Shown here in pieces: positions 32,333 through 40,522 of a stretch of 64,000 nt of DNA. A program made the translations under genes and the position numbers. The notes beneath the pieces are model-generated. The model was not told where the DNA came from. It worked only from the letters and a program-made list of their open reading frames with translations, and searched no databases. Source of the stretch: Phreatobacter sp. (GTDB lineage: Bacteria; Pseudomonadota; Alphaproteobacteria; Rhizobiales; Phreatobacteraceae); assembly GCF_016793595.1 (NCBI RefSeq), contig NZ_JAEULY010000020.1, positions 62,001 to 126,000 of the forward strand. Direction: 5' to 3'. Position 1 is the first letter of the stretch. Each line of letters begins with the position of its first letter.

Positions 32333-34222
32333 TCAGAGCCTCGGGATCGTCACTGGCGGGAGGCCGCGCTTCTGTGCGGCGATGCGGAACGGCGCATTCG
32401 GAGCGCCATATCCGGCATAGCCCCGGCGCTCGACGATCTCGAAGAAGAACCCGTCGCTTCCGGCCCGGCCGTAGAGCTGGAAGAACTCGCCCTGCGCATC
32501 GCGGTCGTACAGGATCGCCGCCTGTTCCAGCCGCGCGACCGTCTCGTCGCCAAGACCGAAGCGCGCCGCGAGATCCGGATAGTAGTTCGGCGAAACGCGC
32601 AGCGGCTCGAAGCCGTTCGCCGCCAGCGCCGCTGCGGTTCGCATGATGTCGCGCGTCGAGAAGGCGATGTGCTGGATGCCCGCGCCGAAGAACTCATTGA
32701 CGAAATGGCCGGCCAGCGTGCGGCGGTTCTCGGCGCCGTTGAGGGTCAGGCGCAAGCCGCCACCCTCGTTCTCGATGACCTGACTGCGCACGAGCCCCCC
32801 GGGATCGACGACGTCGACCATGGGCAGTTTCCGGACATCGAAAAGCGACGTGTAGAACAGCAGCGAGGTCAGCAGCTCGTCGACGAACATGGTCTGCGCG
32901 ACATGGTCGATGCGTTCGAGCCCGGCATCGCCGCCGCGCGCCGGATCGTCGCGCCCGATGAACTCGTGTTCCCACAGGCCGACAAGCTTCGGCGAGCGAT
33001 CGACGAAGTAGATGACGCTGCCACCGATCCCGCGGATCGCCGGCATGCGGATCTCGCCGGGATTGGGCTCCTGCTCGAACGGCTCGGCGCCGAGCCCCAC
33101 GGCCCGCGCCAGCGTCGCCTCGGCATCATCGACCTGAAGGCCGATCGCATAGGCGACGGCACCATGAGCCAGGAAGGCCGACCGCGCGAGCCCCTGCTGC
33201 TCGCTATTGACGACGATATTGATCTGGCCCTGCCGATAGAGATCGACAGACTTGGAGCGGTGCCGCCCCGCCTTGCGAAAGCCGAGCGCGTGGAGTGTCC
33301 CGCCGAGCTGTCCCGCCCGTGCCTCGTCGGCGGCGAACTCGACGAACTCGACCCCATGGACCACCGATCGGCCAGGCAGCGGCGCGGCAGGGACCGTGTC
33401 GCGCGGCAGGTCGCGCGACACCTGATCCATCAGATGGAGGAGCGAGCGGTGACCGTCCTTCGCGACGACCCGGGCGGAGCCGCCGCGGAACTGGTCGTTG
33501 AAAATCTCGAGCGACAGGTAGCCGTCATAGCCGGTCGCGCAGACCGACCGGACGAAATCGCGGACAGGCAGGTCGCCCTCGCCCGGCATGTTGCGGAGAT
33601 GCCGGCTCCAGTGCAGCAGGTCCATGTGGATCAGCGGCGCATCGGCCAGCTGGACGATGAAGATCTTCTCGCCGGGGATGGACCGGATCGTCTCGGGATC
33701 GATGCCCTTGGCAAGGGAATGGAAACTGTCGAGCACGAGGCCGATGGCGGGATGATCGGCGCGCCGGACGATCTCCCAGGCGTCGCGGTGGTCGTGGACA
33801 TGCCGGCCCCAGCACAACGCCTCGTAGCCGACGCGCAGGCCGCGCCGCGCGGCCCGCTCGCCAAGCTCCCGGAAATCGGCGGCGGCGCGATCGATGCCGC
33901 CAAGCGCATGCGGGGACACGCTGGAGCACACCAGCATCATGTCCGCGCCAAGCGCCTGCATGAGGTCGAACTTGCGTTCGGCGCGGTCGAAGGCCGCCTG
34001 ACGGTGCGGCTCGGGCAGGGTCTCGAAATCCCGGAACGGCTGGAACAGCGTCAAGGCCAGCCCGTGGTCGGCGATCATCCGCCTGACGGCGGCAGGCGTC
34101 TCGCCGGACACGAGGAAATCCTGCTCGAACAGTTCAAGCCCGTCGAACCCGGCTTCCGCAATTGCCCTGACCTTGTCGGGCAGGGTGCCGCTGACCGAGA
34201 CCGTCGCGATTGATGTCTTCAT
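32333..34222 (-). CDS. quiC: 3-dehydroshikimate dehydratase, two-domain QuiC1 type
   Basis: This enzyme converts 3-dehydroshikimate to protocatechuate. The 629-residue protein joins an N-terminal TIM-barrel (xylose isomerase/AP-endonuclease-like, about 1-270) to a C-terminal hydroxyphenylpyruvate-dioxygenase-like region (about 285-629), the architecture of Pseudomonas QuiC1. Metal-binding residues of the barrel are seen as E134 (GYE), D165 (VLD), Q191 and E239 (SLE). The second domain keeps candidate ligands of the dioxygenase fold in LERIDHVAQ, GIQHIAFSTRD and FFFEIVERRG. The ATG overlaps the shikimate dehydrogenase stop as ATGA. Together with AroQ it links quinate/shikimate to the beta-ketoadipate pathway, whose later genes are not in this window. 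Confidence 0.94.
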   Translation of the reverse strand: MKTSIATVSVSGTLPDKVRAIAEAGFDGLELFEQDFLVSGETPAAVRRMIADHGLALTLFQPFRDFETLPEPHRQAAFDRAERKFDLMQALGADMMLVCSSVSPHALGGIDRAAADFRELGERAARRGLRVGYEALCWGRHVHDHRDAWEIVRRADHPAIGLVLDSFHSLAKGIDPETIRSIPGEKIFIVQLADAPLIHMDLLHWSRHLRNMPGEGDLPVRDFVRSVCATGYDGYLSLEIFNDQFRGGSARVVAKDGHRSLLHLMDQVSRDLPRDTVPAAPLPGRSVVHGVEFVEFAADEARAGQLGGTLHALGFRKAGRHRSKSVDLYRQGQINIVVNSEQQGLARSAFLAHGAVAYAIGLQVDDAEATLARAVGLGAEPFEQEPNPGEIRMPAIRGIGGSVIYFVDRSPKLVGLWEHEFIGRDDPARGGDAGLERIDHVAQTMFVDELLTSLLFYTSLFDVRKLPMVDVVDPGGLVRSQVIENEGGGLRLTLNGAENRRTLAGHFVNEFFGAGIQHIAFSTRDIMRTAAALAANGFEPLRVSPNYYPDLAARFGLGDETVARLEQAAILYDRDAQGEFFQLYGRAGSDGFFFEIVERRGYAGYGAPNAPFRIAAQKRGLPPVTIPRL

Positions 34223-35073
34223 GCGCCCGCCCCCGTCGGCACGGGCGCGCCGATCAGCTCGCGCCTGAGAACGTCGGGTGCGACCGAGACGCCCGAGAAG
34301 ATCCGGAACGCGTCGATCCCCTGAAACAGGAAGAGATCGAAGCCGGTCATGACCTCGACGCCGGCAGCACGCGCCTCGCGGAGGAAGCCTGTCCATTCTG
34401 GCGTGTAGACGGCATCGAAGGCCCAGCGTCTGCCGGGCAAGGCCGATGCCGGAATGGCATTGCCGCCGACCCCGTCCATCCCGAGCGGAGTTGCGTTGAC
34501 GATGCCGTCCGCACCGCCGGCAGCCGTGGCGATGTCGCCGGCAATGGAAATGCGCATGCCGGTGGCTGCTGGCTCGAGCGCCAGGGCGAGCTGGCGCGCT
34601 CGGCTTTCGTCCGGGTCGCAAAGCCGGAGTTCGCTGGCGCCGAGCCTTGCCAGCGCGAAGGCGATGGCCTTGCCGACGCCGCCCGCCCCGGCCATCGCGA
34701 CGACGCCCGGAGATACCTTGCCGAAACGGTGCAGGAACGCCGATGCGAAGCCCGAGAAGTCGGTGTTGAAGCCGCGCAGCTCGGCGCCCTCGAACAGGAT
34801 GGTGTTGCACGCGCCGAGCGCCGCCAGATCGCGCGGCGGCGAGGCGACATGTTCGAGCACCCGCTCCTTGTAGGGGTAGGTGATATTGACGCCCCGGAAG
34901 CCCCGATCGCCGCAAGCCGCGAGCACGTGGTCGAATGTGTCGCCCAGTTCAGGCGGAATCAGCGACTCGTAGGTGACGTCAATGCCGCTGAGGCGGCCAG
35001 CCAGGCGATGAAGTTCGGGAGATCGCGAGCGCTGGATCTTGTCGCCGATCAGGCCGAGCCGTAGCGAAGGCAT
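34219..35073 (-). CDS. aroE: Shikimate/quinate dehydrogenase family protein
   Basis: An NAD(P)-dependent oxidoreductase, 284 residues from the second of two adjacent ATGs (MPSLRLGLIGDKIQRSRSPELHRLAG), chosen because GGGAG is six bases away; the first ATG adds one residue. Substrate residues occur in SRSPELH and NITYPYKE (catalytic Lys), cofactor loop in MAGAGGVGKAIAFAL, and NATPLGMDG plus FDLFLFQGIDAF near the end. The GDKIQRSRSPELH opening is closer to the catabolic quinate/shikimate dehydrogenases than to housekeeping AroE. It is co-translated with quiC and directed by its own promoter, so a role in oxidising shikimate or quinate is favoured. Confidence 0.92.
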   Translation of the reverse strand: MPSLRLGLIGDKIQRSRSPELHRLAGRLSGIDVTYESLIPPELGDTFDHVLAACGDRGFRGVNITYPYKERVLEHVASPPRDLAALGACNTILFEGAELRGFNTDFSGFASAFLHRFGKVSPGVVAMAGAGGVGKAIAFALARLGASELRLCDPDESRARQLALALEPAATGMRISIAGDIATAAGGADGIVNATPLGMDGVGGNAIPASALPGRRWAFDAVYTPEWTGFLREARAAGVEVMTGFDLFLFQGIDAFRIFSGVSVAPDVLRRELIGAPVPTGAGA

Positions 35074-35090
35074 CATAAGCTCCCGGCGCA

Positions 35091-35128
35091 ATGATTGTCA
35101 GTCATAGCGCCGTTCGTATGATAATCAA
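35091..35128 (-). promoter_or_regulatory. Predicted sigma-70 promoter and operator of the shikimate dehydrogenase-quiC operon
   Basis: On the minus strand TTGATT (35128-35123) and TATGAC (35106-35101) are separated by 16 bases. The -10 element is overlapped by ATGACTGACAATCAT (35105-35091), an imperfect palindrome with 7-bp arms, a fitting operator for one of the GntR regulators encoded just upstream. The start codon lies about 20 bases further on. Confidence 0.6.
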
Positions 35129-35144
35129 GAAAATCTATGATGCT

Positions 35145-35810
35145 CTAGCGAATGGCGCCCGTCCCCAACGCATGCTCGACGCCGCCCTGTATGTGACGCG
35201 CCAGCAGGTCGCAGGCCTCGTCGGCGTCGCGGCGCAACGCCGCCTCCTTCATCGCGAGGTGTTCGGCGGCCGCGATCGCCCCGCGATAGCTGAGTGCTAT
35301 CATCTGGTAGCGCAGATATCGCTCGAACACCGTCGCGTGCGCGTCCATCAGCACCTGTGATCCGCAGGCGGAGACGAGCGCCTGATGGAACAGCCAGTCA
35401 TAGCGCTTCCAGAGATCGGCATCGGTCCGATCCCCTTCCGCCATGCGCGCCTCCATCTGCGCCAGCTTGTGATGGGCGGAGATGACGCGCGCCTCCCAGT
35501 CAACGTCGCCCTGCGCGAAGGACTGGCGCAGGGCATGCGTCTCCAGGAATTTCCGCAAGGCGGCGACATCCAGGAGGTTCTCGACCGAGATCCGCATGAC
35601 CTCGAAGCCGCGCTGGCCTTCCGCCAGCACCAGTTTCTCGGAAACGAGCCGGCTCAGGGTTTCGCGCAGCGTGCTGACGCTGGCGCCATAGTCGCGCCGC
35701 AGCACTTCCAGCTTCAGCTTCATGCCCGGAGACAGGACGCCGGTGATGATGTCCGCGCGGATGCGGCCATAGGCGCTCTCGCCGGCGGTCTGAAACAGGT
35801 TGTCGCTCAT
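35145..35810 (-). CDS. GntR-family (FCD) transcriptional regulator, copy 1
   Basis: A 221-residue regulator with winged helix at about 10-75 (AYGRIRADIITGVLSPGMKLKLEVLRRDYGASVSTLRETLSRLVSEKLV) and an FCD effector domain whose metal-ligand pattern appears in DWLFHQALVSACGSQVLM and DLLARHIQGGVEHAL. It overlaps the next regulator gene upstream by ATGA and is clearly its paralogue: SVSTLRE, the E...AHHKLA.ME region, WKRYDW.FH and YLRYQM are shared. It lies directly before the shikimate dehydrogenase-quiC promoter on the same strand and is a likely regulator of the quinate/shikimate genes. Confidence 0.93.
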   Translation of the reverse strand: MSDNLFQTAGESAYGRIRADIITGVLSPGMKLKLEVLRRDYGASVSTLRETLSRLVSEKLVLAEGQRGFEVMRISVENLLDVAALRKFLETHALRQSFAQGDVDWEARVISAHHKLAQMEARMAEGDRTDADLWKRYDWLFHQALVSACGSQVLMDAHATVFERYLRYQMIALSYRGAIAAAEHLAMKEAALRRDADEACDLLARHIQGGVEHALGTGAIR

Positions 35811-36496
35811 GCCGCGAGCCGGCGCTCCGGCAGGGCCTGCCGTTCGGCTATGGCCTCGACGCAGGCCCTGACATGCGTGTCGAGGACCAGCTTGGCCCGG
35901 TCGAGGCGCCGTTCCAGCGCGCAGGCCAGAAGTTCGGAATGCTCCACCGTCGCGATCTCGCCACGGAAAATGCCGACGACCATCTGGTAGCGCAGGTATT
36001 TGTCGTAGACCCCGGCGTGGATTTCGAGCAGTTCCGGCGAACCGCAGGCTGAGATCAGGCTGTGGTGGAATTCCCAGTCGTAGCGCTTCCAGTCGGCCGC
36101 GTCGGCCGGCTTGCCGGCCAGCAGAACCCGCTCCATGCGCGCCAGTTTGTGATGGGCCGCCACCACGCGGCCCTCCCATTCGAGGTCGCCCGCCGCGAAG
36201 GACAGTTCGAGGGCGTGCTGTTCGAGCAGCAGGCGCATCTCCGCCAGCTCGGACAGTTCGGCCAGCGATACCGGCGCCACCGCGAAGCCCTTCTGCCCCT
36301 CGGCGGAGACCAATCCCTCGGAAGTCAGGCGATTGAGGATTTCGCGAAGCGTCGAAACGCTGGTGCCATACTCCGCCCGCAGGCGGTCGAGCCTCAGTCG
36401 CTGCCCCGGTGCGAGCCGCCCGAAAACGATCGCCGAGCGAATGAGCTGGTAGGTCGCCTCTCCGACGGTGCCCGAAGAGCTTGCGGCATCACGCAT
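35807..36496 (-). CDS. GntR-family (FCD) transcriptional regulator, copy 2
   Basis: A 229-residue paralogue of the gene that follows it. Winged helix: TYQLIRSAIVFGRLAPGQRLRLDRLRAEYGTSVSTLREILNRLTSEGLV. FCD domain: AAHHKLARMERVLL, DWKRYDWEFHHSLISACGSPELLEIHAGVYDKYLRYQM. Its stop overlaps the ATG of copy 1 (ATGA), so the two are made at similar levels, and a heterodimer or two-effector scheme is possible. It is preceded by a 165-base gap that contains a strong hairpin. Confidence 0.93.
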   Translation of the reverse strand: MRDAASSSGTVGEATYQLIRSAIVFGRLAPGQRLRLDRLRAEYGTSVSTLREILNRLTSEGLVSAEGQKGFAVAPVSLAELSELAEMRLLLEQHALELSFAAGDLEWEGRVVAAHHKLARMERVLLAGKPADAADWKRYDWEFHHSLISACGSPELLEIHAGVYDKYLRYQMVVGIFRGEIATVEHSELLACALERRLDRAKLVLDTHVRACVEAIAERQALPERRLAA

Positions 36497-36569
36497 GGCT
36501 GGTTCCGCGACGTAGGCCCTTCAGATAGCCAGGGTGCGGCTGGTCTGGCAACTGGCATCCAGACGCGAC

Positions 36570-36593
36570 GTTCCGTGTCGAGGGACACGGAAC
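36570..36593 (-). terminator. Hairpin between orphan peptide-type ATPase gene and GntR pair
   Basis: GTTCCGTGTC / GACACGGAAC form a perfect 10-bp stem with a 4-base loop. It lies about 70 bases after the stop of the ATPase gene and 75 before the GntR start, both on the minus strand. There is no T tract after the stem, so it may be a terminator, an mRNA-stabilising structure or an operator. Confidence 0.5.
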
Positions 36594-36661
36594 ACGGTTG
36601 CCCCGAATATCCGCGTCAAGCGCTCGCGCCGCAGTGCCGGAGCCGTAGGCGCGCGTATCGC

Positions 36662-38539
36662 TCAAGCGCTCTTGGGCTCCCACTCCTCGCCCCAGATCTG
36701 GACGACGTGACCGGGCGTGACCTCGCGGTACTGGCGCGGCGGCGGCACGTAGTCGGGCAGGCGCACCGGGCTGCGGATCTCGTCGTTGGAGACACCGCGC
36801 CGCTCGCCGCGACGCGTCGGATCCGGCACCGGCACGGCAGCCATCAGCTTCTTCGTATAGGGATGCTGGGGATTGCCGAAAACAGCCGCGCGCGGGCCGA
36901 GCTCGACGATCTCGCCGAGATACATGACCGCCACGCGATGGCTCATGCGCTCGACCACCGCGATGTCATGGGAGATGAACAGGTAGGCAAGGCCCATATT
37001 CGCCTGCAGGTCGAGCATCAGGTTGACGACCTGCGCCTTGACCGAGACGTCGAGCGCCGACACCGCCTCGTCCGCGACGATCAGCTTGGGCCCCAGCGCG
37101 AGAGCGCGCGCGATGCAGATGCGCTGGCGCTGGCCACCGGAGAATTCGTGCGGGAAACGGGAGGCCATGTCCGGCTTCAGCCCGACGCGATCGAGCAGCT
37201 CGCTGACCTTGTCGCGCGCCTGCGCCGTGGTGGCGAGGCCGTGGGCATAGAGCGGCTCCGCGATCGCCGAGCCGACAGACATGCGCGGATTGAGGCTGGC
37301 GAAGGGGTCCTGAAAGATGATCTGCATCCGCTTGCGCATGTCGCGCAGCGACCGCCCGTCCATCTTCAGAACGTCTTCGCCATCGACCACGACGGAACCG
37401 CTGTTCGGCTCGACCAGCCGGAGGATCGAGCGGCCGGTGGTCGACTTGCCGCAGCCGGATTCGCCGACCAGCGCCAGCGTCTCGCCGGCATGCAGCGAGA
37501 AGGACACGTTCTCCACCGCGTGAACGCGCCCCGAAACCTTGCCGAAAAGACCGGACGTGATGTCGAACCGCGTGGTCAGGCCGGAGACTTCCAGCACCGG
37601 CCGCTCGGCGGCCTTCACGGTGTCCGGCGTTTCGACCGGCACGTCGCTCTCGCCGGTCGTCTTGTTCACCACCGGGAACCGCATCGGCCGCGCGCGGCCT
37701 TCCATGGAGCCGAGCCGCGGCACGGCGGAAAGCAGCGCGCGGGTATAGGGATGGGCGGGCGCCGCGAAGATCTGGGCGGTGTTGCCGGCCTCGACCGCCT
37801 CGCCCTGATACATGACGACCGTGCGGTCGGCGATCTCGGCCACCACGCCCATGTCGTGCGTGATGAACAGGATCGACATGCCCTCCTCCTCCTGAAGCAG
37901 TTTCAGGAGTTCGAGAATCTGGGCCTGAATGGTCACGTCGAGCGCGGTGGTCGGCTCGTCGGCGATCAGCAGCTTCGGCTTGCAGGCGAGCGCCATGGCG
38001 ATCATGACGCGCTGGCGCATGCCGCCGGAGAACCGGTGCGGGTATTCGTGGAAGCGCGACTTCGCCGCCGGGATGCGAACCTTCTCGAGGAGCCCGATTG
38101 TCTCCAGTTCGGCTTCCTTGCGCGACAGGCCCCGATGCGCGATCAGCGCCTCGGCGATCTGGAAGCCGACGGTGAGCACCGGGTTGAGCGAGGTCATCGG
38201 CTCCTGGAAGATCATCGCGACCTCATTGCCGCGGACCTCGTGCATGGCCTTTTCCGGCAGCGTCAACAGGTCACGCCCGGCCAGCTTGATGCTTCCCTCG
38301 ATCTTGCCGTTCTGGGGCGGCACCAGTCGCATGATCGACAGCGCCGACACCGACTTGCCCGAACCCGACTCGCCGACAATGGCCACGGTCTCGCGCGGCG
38401 CGACATCGAAGGAGACGCCACGAACCACCGTCGTCCAGCCTGCATCACCACGGAACGATGTCCGGAGATTCGATACGGACAGCACGGGCATCGCCAAGCC
38501 TGGCGAAGGGGCAGTGACAAGCTGGCTGGCGGCGCTCAC
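36662..38539 (-). CDS. Fused double ATP-binding protein of peptide/glutathione-type ABC importer (orphan)
   Basis: Two complete ABC cassettes in one 625-residue chain, similar in layout to GsiA. The first has GESGSGKSVSALSIMRLV, FSGGMRQRVMIAMALACKPKLLIADEPTTALDV; the second has GESGCGKSTTGRSILRLV, FSGGQRQRICIARALALGPKLIVADEAVSALDVSV. Walker B of the second cassette reads ADEAVSALD. PHPYTRALLSAVP and QHPYTKKLMAAVPVPDP are the peptide-importer tails. The start is set at a GTG (VSAASQLV) with GAGGA upstream; an ATG at 38491 (MPVLSVSNLR) is the alternative. No permease or binding protein accompanies it, so it is either a leftover or serves permeases encoded elsewhere. Confidence 0.92.
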   Translation of the reverse strand: MSAASQLVTAPSPGLAMPVLSVSNLRTSFRGDAGWTTVVRGVSFDVAPRETVAIVGESGSGKSVSALSIMRLVPPQNGKIEGSIKLAGRDLLTLPEKAMHEVRGNEVAMIFQEPMTSLNPVLTVGFQIAEALIAHRGLSRKEAELETIGLLEKVRIPAAKSRFHEYPHRFSGGMRQRVMIAMALACKPKLLIADEPTTALDVTIQAQILELLKLLQEEEGMSILFITHDMGVVAEIADRTVVMYQGEAVEAGNTAQIFAAPAHPYTRALLSAVPRLGSMEGRARPMRFPVVNKTTGESDVPVETPDTVKAAERPVLEVSGLTTRFDITSGLFGKVSGRVHAVENVSFSLHAGETLALVGESGCGKSTTGRSILRLVEPNSGSVVVDGEDVLKMDGRSLRDMRKRMQIIFQDPFASLNPRMSVGSAIAEPLYAHGLATTAQARDKVSELLDRVGLKPDMASRFPHEFSGGQRQRICIARALALGPKLIVADEAVSALDVSVKAQVVNLMLDLQANMGLAYLFISHDIAVVERMSHRVAVMYLGEIVELGPRAAVFGNPQHPYTKKLMAAVPVPDPTRRGERRGVSNDEIRSPVRLPDYVPPPRQYREVTPGHVVQIWGEEWEPKSA

Positions 38540-38738
38540 GGTGCTGCTATCCTCGGAGAACGGGAACGAAGCCCCAAAGCTCCGGTGCCGGAGCGATGAA
38601 GTCAATACACCAGCGGATGTTCTTGACCGTCGCGATTGCATGGCGGCGGCGGGCTCGCATTCGTGCCGGCCGCCGGGCATGCCTGATATATGGGCGGACG
38701 CGACGGGCGCTGCCCGTCATCGGAACAGGATCACGACG

Positions 38739-39788
38739 ATGAACGGCATTCCCGCGACCGCGCTGCTGCGCCTTGCCTGCGATTTGCTCACGGCTGCCGG
38801 AGCGCCAGAGGCCCATGCGCTGACCGTGGCCGAGGCAATGATCGATGCCGACATCGAGGGGCTCGGCTCCCACGGCCTCATGATGCTGCCCATGTATCTC
38901 GACCGCGCCTCCGCCGGTTCGATCGATCCGCGCGCCAGCGGGCGAATCGTCACCGATCAGGGGGCGCGCGTCGTCATCGATGCCGAGAACGGCTTCGGCC
39001 ATCTGACCGCTACCAGCGCGGCCGCGCTCGCCGCCGACCGCGCCGAGGCGCATGGGCTTGCAGCCGTCGCGGTTCGCAACGCCTTCCATTTCGGCGCGGC
39101 CGGGCGCTATGCACGATCGATGGCGCTGCGCGGCTGCATCGGCATCGTCCTGGCCAACACCCGCCCGCTGATGCCCGCGCCCGGCGGAGCGGAACGCGTG
39201 GTGGGCAACAATCCGATCGCCATCGCGGTTCCTGCCGGGTCGGAGCCGATCGTGCTCGATCTCGCGCTCAGCGCGGGCGCGATGGGCAAGATCCGCCTCG
39301 CCGATTCCAAGGGCGAGGCCATTCCCGGCGACTGGGCGACCGACGCCTCCGGCGTGCCGACCACCAATGCGGCGGAGGCGATAGCAGGCATGCTGCTGCC
39401 GACCGGTGGCGCCAAGGGTTTCGGCCTTGCCGTGATGGTCGACCTGCTGGTCGGCGGCCTCTCGTCGGGCGCCATCGGTCACGAGGTGCGCCCGCTGTTC
39501 GGCGACCTCAGCCAACCCTATGGCAGCGCCAATCTGTTTCTCGCCATCAAGGTCGACGGCTTCCGCCCGCTGGCCGAGTTCGAAGCCGCCGCCAACGCCT
39601 TCGCGGACAATATCCGGGGGTCGAAGCTGGCTCCCGGCGCCTCGCCCGTGCGCATGCCCGGCGACCGGGCCATCGCCGCCCACCGCGCCTTCGGCGGCAC
39701 GCTATCCCTGCCGGCCGCGACGCTCGCTGGCCTGCGCAGATCGGCGGAACGGCTCGGCGTCGCCCTGCCGGCCGAACTTCCGGCCTGA
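38739..39788 (+). CDS. Ldh-family (malate/L-lactate-type) oxidoreductase
   Basis: A cytoplasmic NAD(P)-dependent dehydrogenase of the MDH2/YbiC/ComC fold, 349 residues, starting MNGIPATALLRLACDLL with AGGA about nine bases upstream. Diagnostic blocks are IEGLGSHGLMMLPMYLDRAS, with the catalytic His, AVAVRNAFHFGAAGRYA, NTRPLMPAPGGAERVVGNNPIAIAVP and TGGAKGFGLAVMVDLLVGGLSSG. Relatives oxidise malate, lactate, sulfolactate, ureidoglycolate or 2,3-diketo-gulonate. It stands alone, divergent from the orphan ATPase and convergent on livF, so the substrate cannot be inferred. Confidence 0.92.
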   Translation: MNGIPATALLRLACDLLTAAGAPEAHALTVAEAMIDADIEGLGSHGLMMLPMYLDRASAGSIDPRASGRIVTDQGARVVIDAENGFGHLTATSAAALAADRAEAHGLAAVAVRNAFHFGAAGRYARSMALRGCIGIVLANTRPLMPAPGGAERVVGNNPIAIAVPAGSEPIVLDLALSAGAMGKIRLADSKGEAIPGDWATDASGVPTTNAAEAIAGMLLPTGGAKGFGLAVMVDLLVGGLSSGAIGHEVRPLFGDLSQPYGSANLFLAIKVDGFRPLAEFEAAANAFADNIRGSKLAPGASPVRMPGDRAIAAHRAFGGTLSLPAATLAGLRRSAERLGVALPAELPA

Positions 39789-39799
39789 GCGCCGGCCTG

Positions 39800-40519
39800 T
39801 CAGCCGCCGAGATAGGCCTTCGCCAGTCCGCTATCGTTGAGCGCTCCCTTCCACTCGGACGGGCCGATCTCACCCACAACGCGGCCGAGCTTCATGACAT
39901 AGGCCCGGTCCACCGCCTCCGTCGCGAGCGCCACGTTCTGCTCGATCAGAAGGACGCTGACGCCTTCCGAGCGGATCTTGCCGATCACCTCGACGAGGCT
40001 TTTCACCACCTTGGGCGCAAGCCCCGTGGAGGGTTCATCGAGGATCAGAAGGTCCGGCTGGAGCAAGAGCGCGCGGCCAACGGCGACCATCTGCTGCTCG
40101 CCGCCCGACAGAAGCTCGACATTGGCATCGAGCCTGCCCTTCATGAAGGGGAACAGGTTCAGCACGGCGTCGAGGGTGAAGCGCTCGGCCGATTTCGGCC
40201 GCTTCTTTCCCTCGTGTTCGGCAAGTTCCAGATTGGTCTTCACCGTCAGCTCGCCGAACAGCCGCCGGTTCTCCAGAACAACGCCCATGCCCGCCGCCGC
40301 CCGGCGGTGCGCAGCCTGTCCGTGAATCTCGACCCCATCCTTGACGATGCGGCCGGACCGAACCGGGTTGAGACCGCAGAGCGCGCGTACCAGCGTGCTC
40401 TTGCCCGCGCCGTTCGGACCGATGACCGCGACGCCCTCGTTCGTCCCGACCGTCAGGTCGACATCGTGCAGGACGGTCATGGCGCCGTAGCCCGCGGAAA
40501 TCTTGTCCACCGACAGCAT
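39800..40519 (-). CDS. livF: Branched-chain amino-acid-type ABC transporter ATP-binding protein, LivF family
   Basis: One of the two ATPases of a Liv-type (HAAT) importer, 239 residues. Walker A GPNGAGKSTLVRAL, the short LivF-type R..GM..V.E.R..F..LTV segment (MGVVLENRRLFGELTVKTNLEL), signature LSGGEQQMVAVGRAL and Walker B LLILDEPSTGLAP are all intact. It is the last gene of a minus-strand operon, three bases after livG, and converges on the Ldh-family gene with an 11-base gap. Confidence 0.95.
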   Translation of the reverse strand: MLSVDKISAGYGAMTVLHDVDLTVGTNEGVAVIGPNGAGKSTLVRALCGLNPVRSGRIVKDGVEIHGQAAHRRAAAGMGVVLENRRLFGELTVKTNLELAEHEGKKRPKSAERFTLDAVLNLFPFMKGRLDANVELLSGGEQQMVAVGRALLLQPDLLILDEPSTGLAPKVVKSLVEVIGKIRSEGVSVLLIEQNVALATEAVDRAYVMKLGRVVGEIGPSEWKGALNDSGLAKAYLGG

Positions 40520-40522
40520 GGC

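Noticed and set aside
31667..34213. Plus-strand open frame of about 850 codons opposite quiC
   Set aside because: A GC-rich antisense shadow. The minus frame encodes an intact QuiC1 and the plus frame has no recognisable domain or ribosome site.
36062..38599. Plus-strand open frame of about 845 codons opposite the orphan ATPase and GntR genes
   Set aside because: It is His/Asp/Arg-rich as expected for the antisense of GC-rich genes, and crosses two real genes on the other strand.
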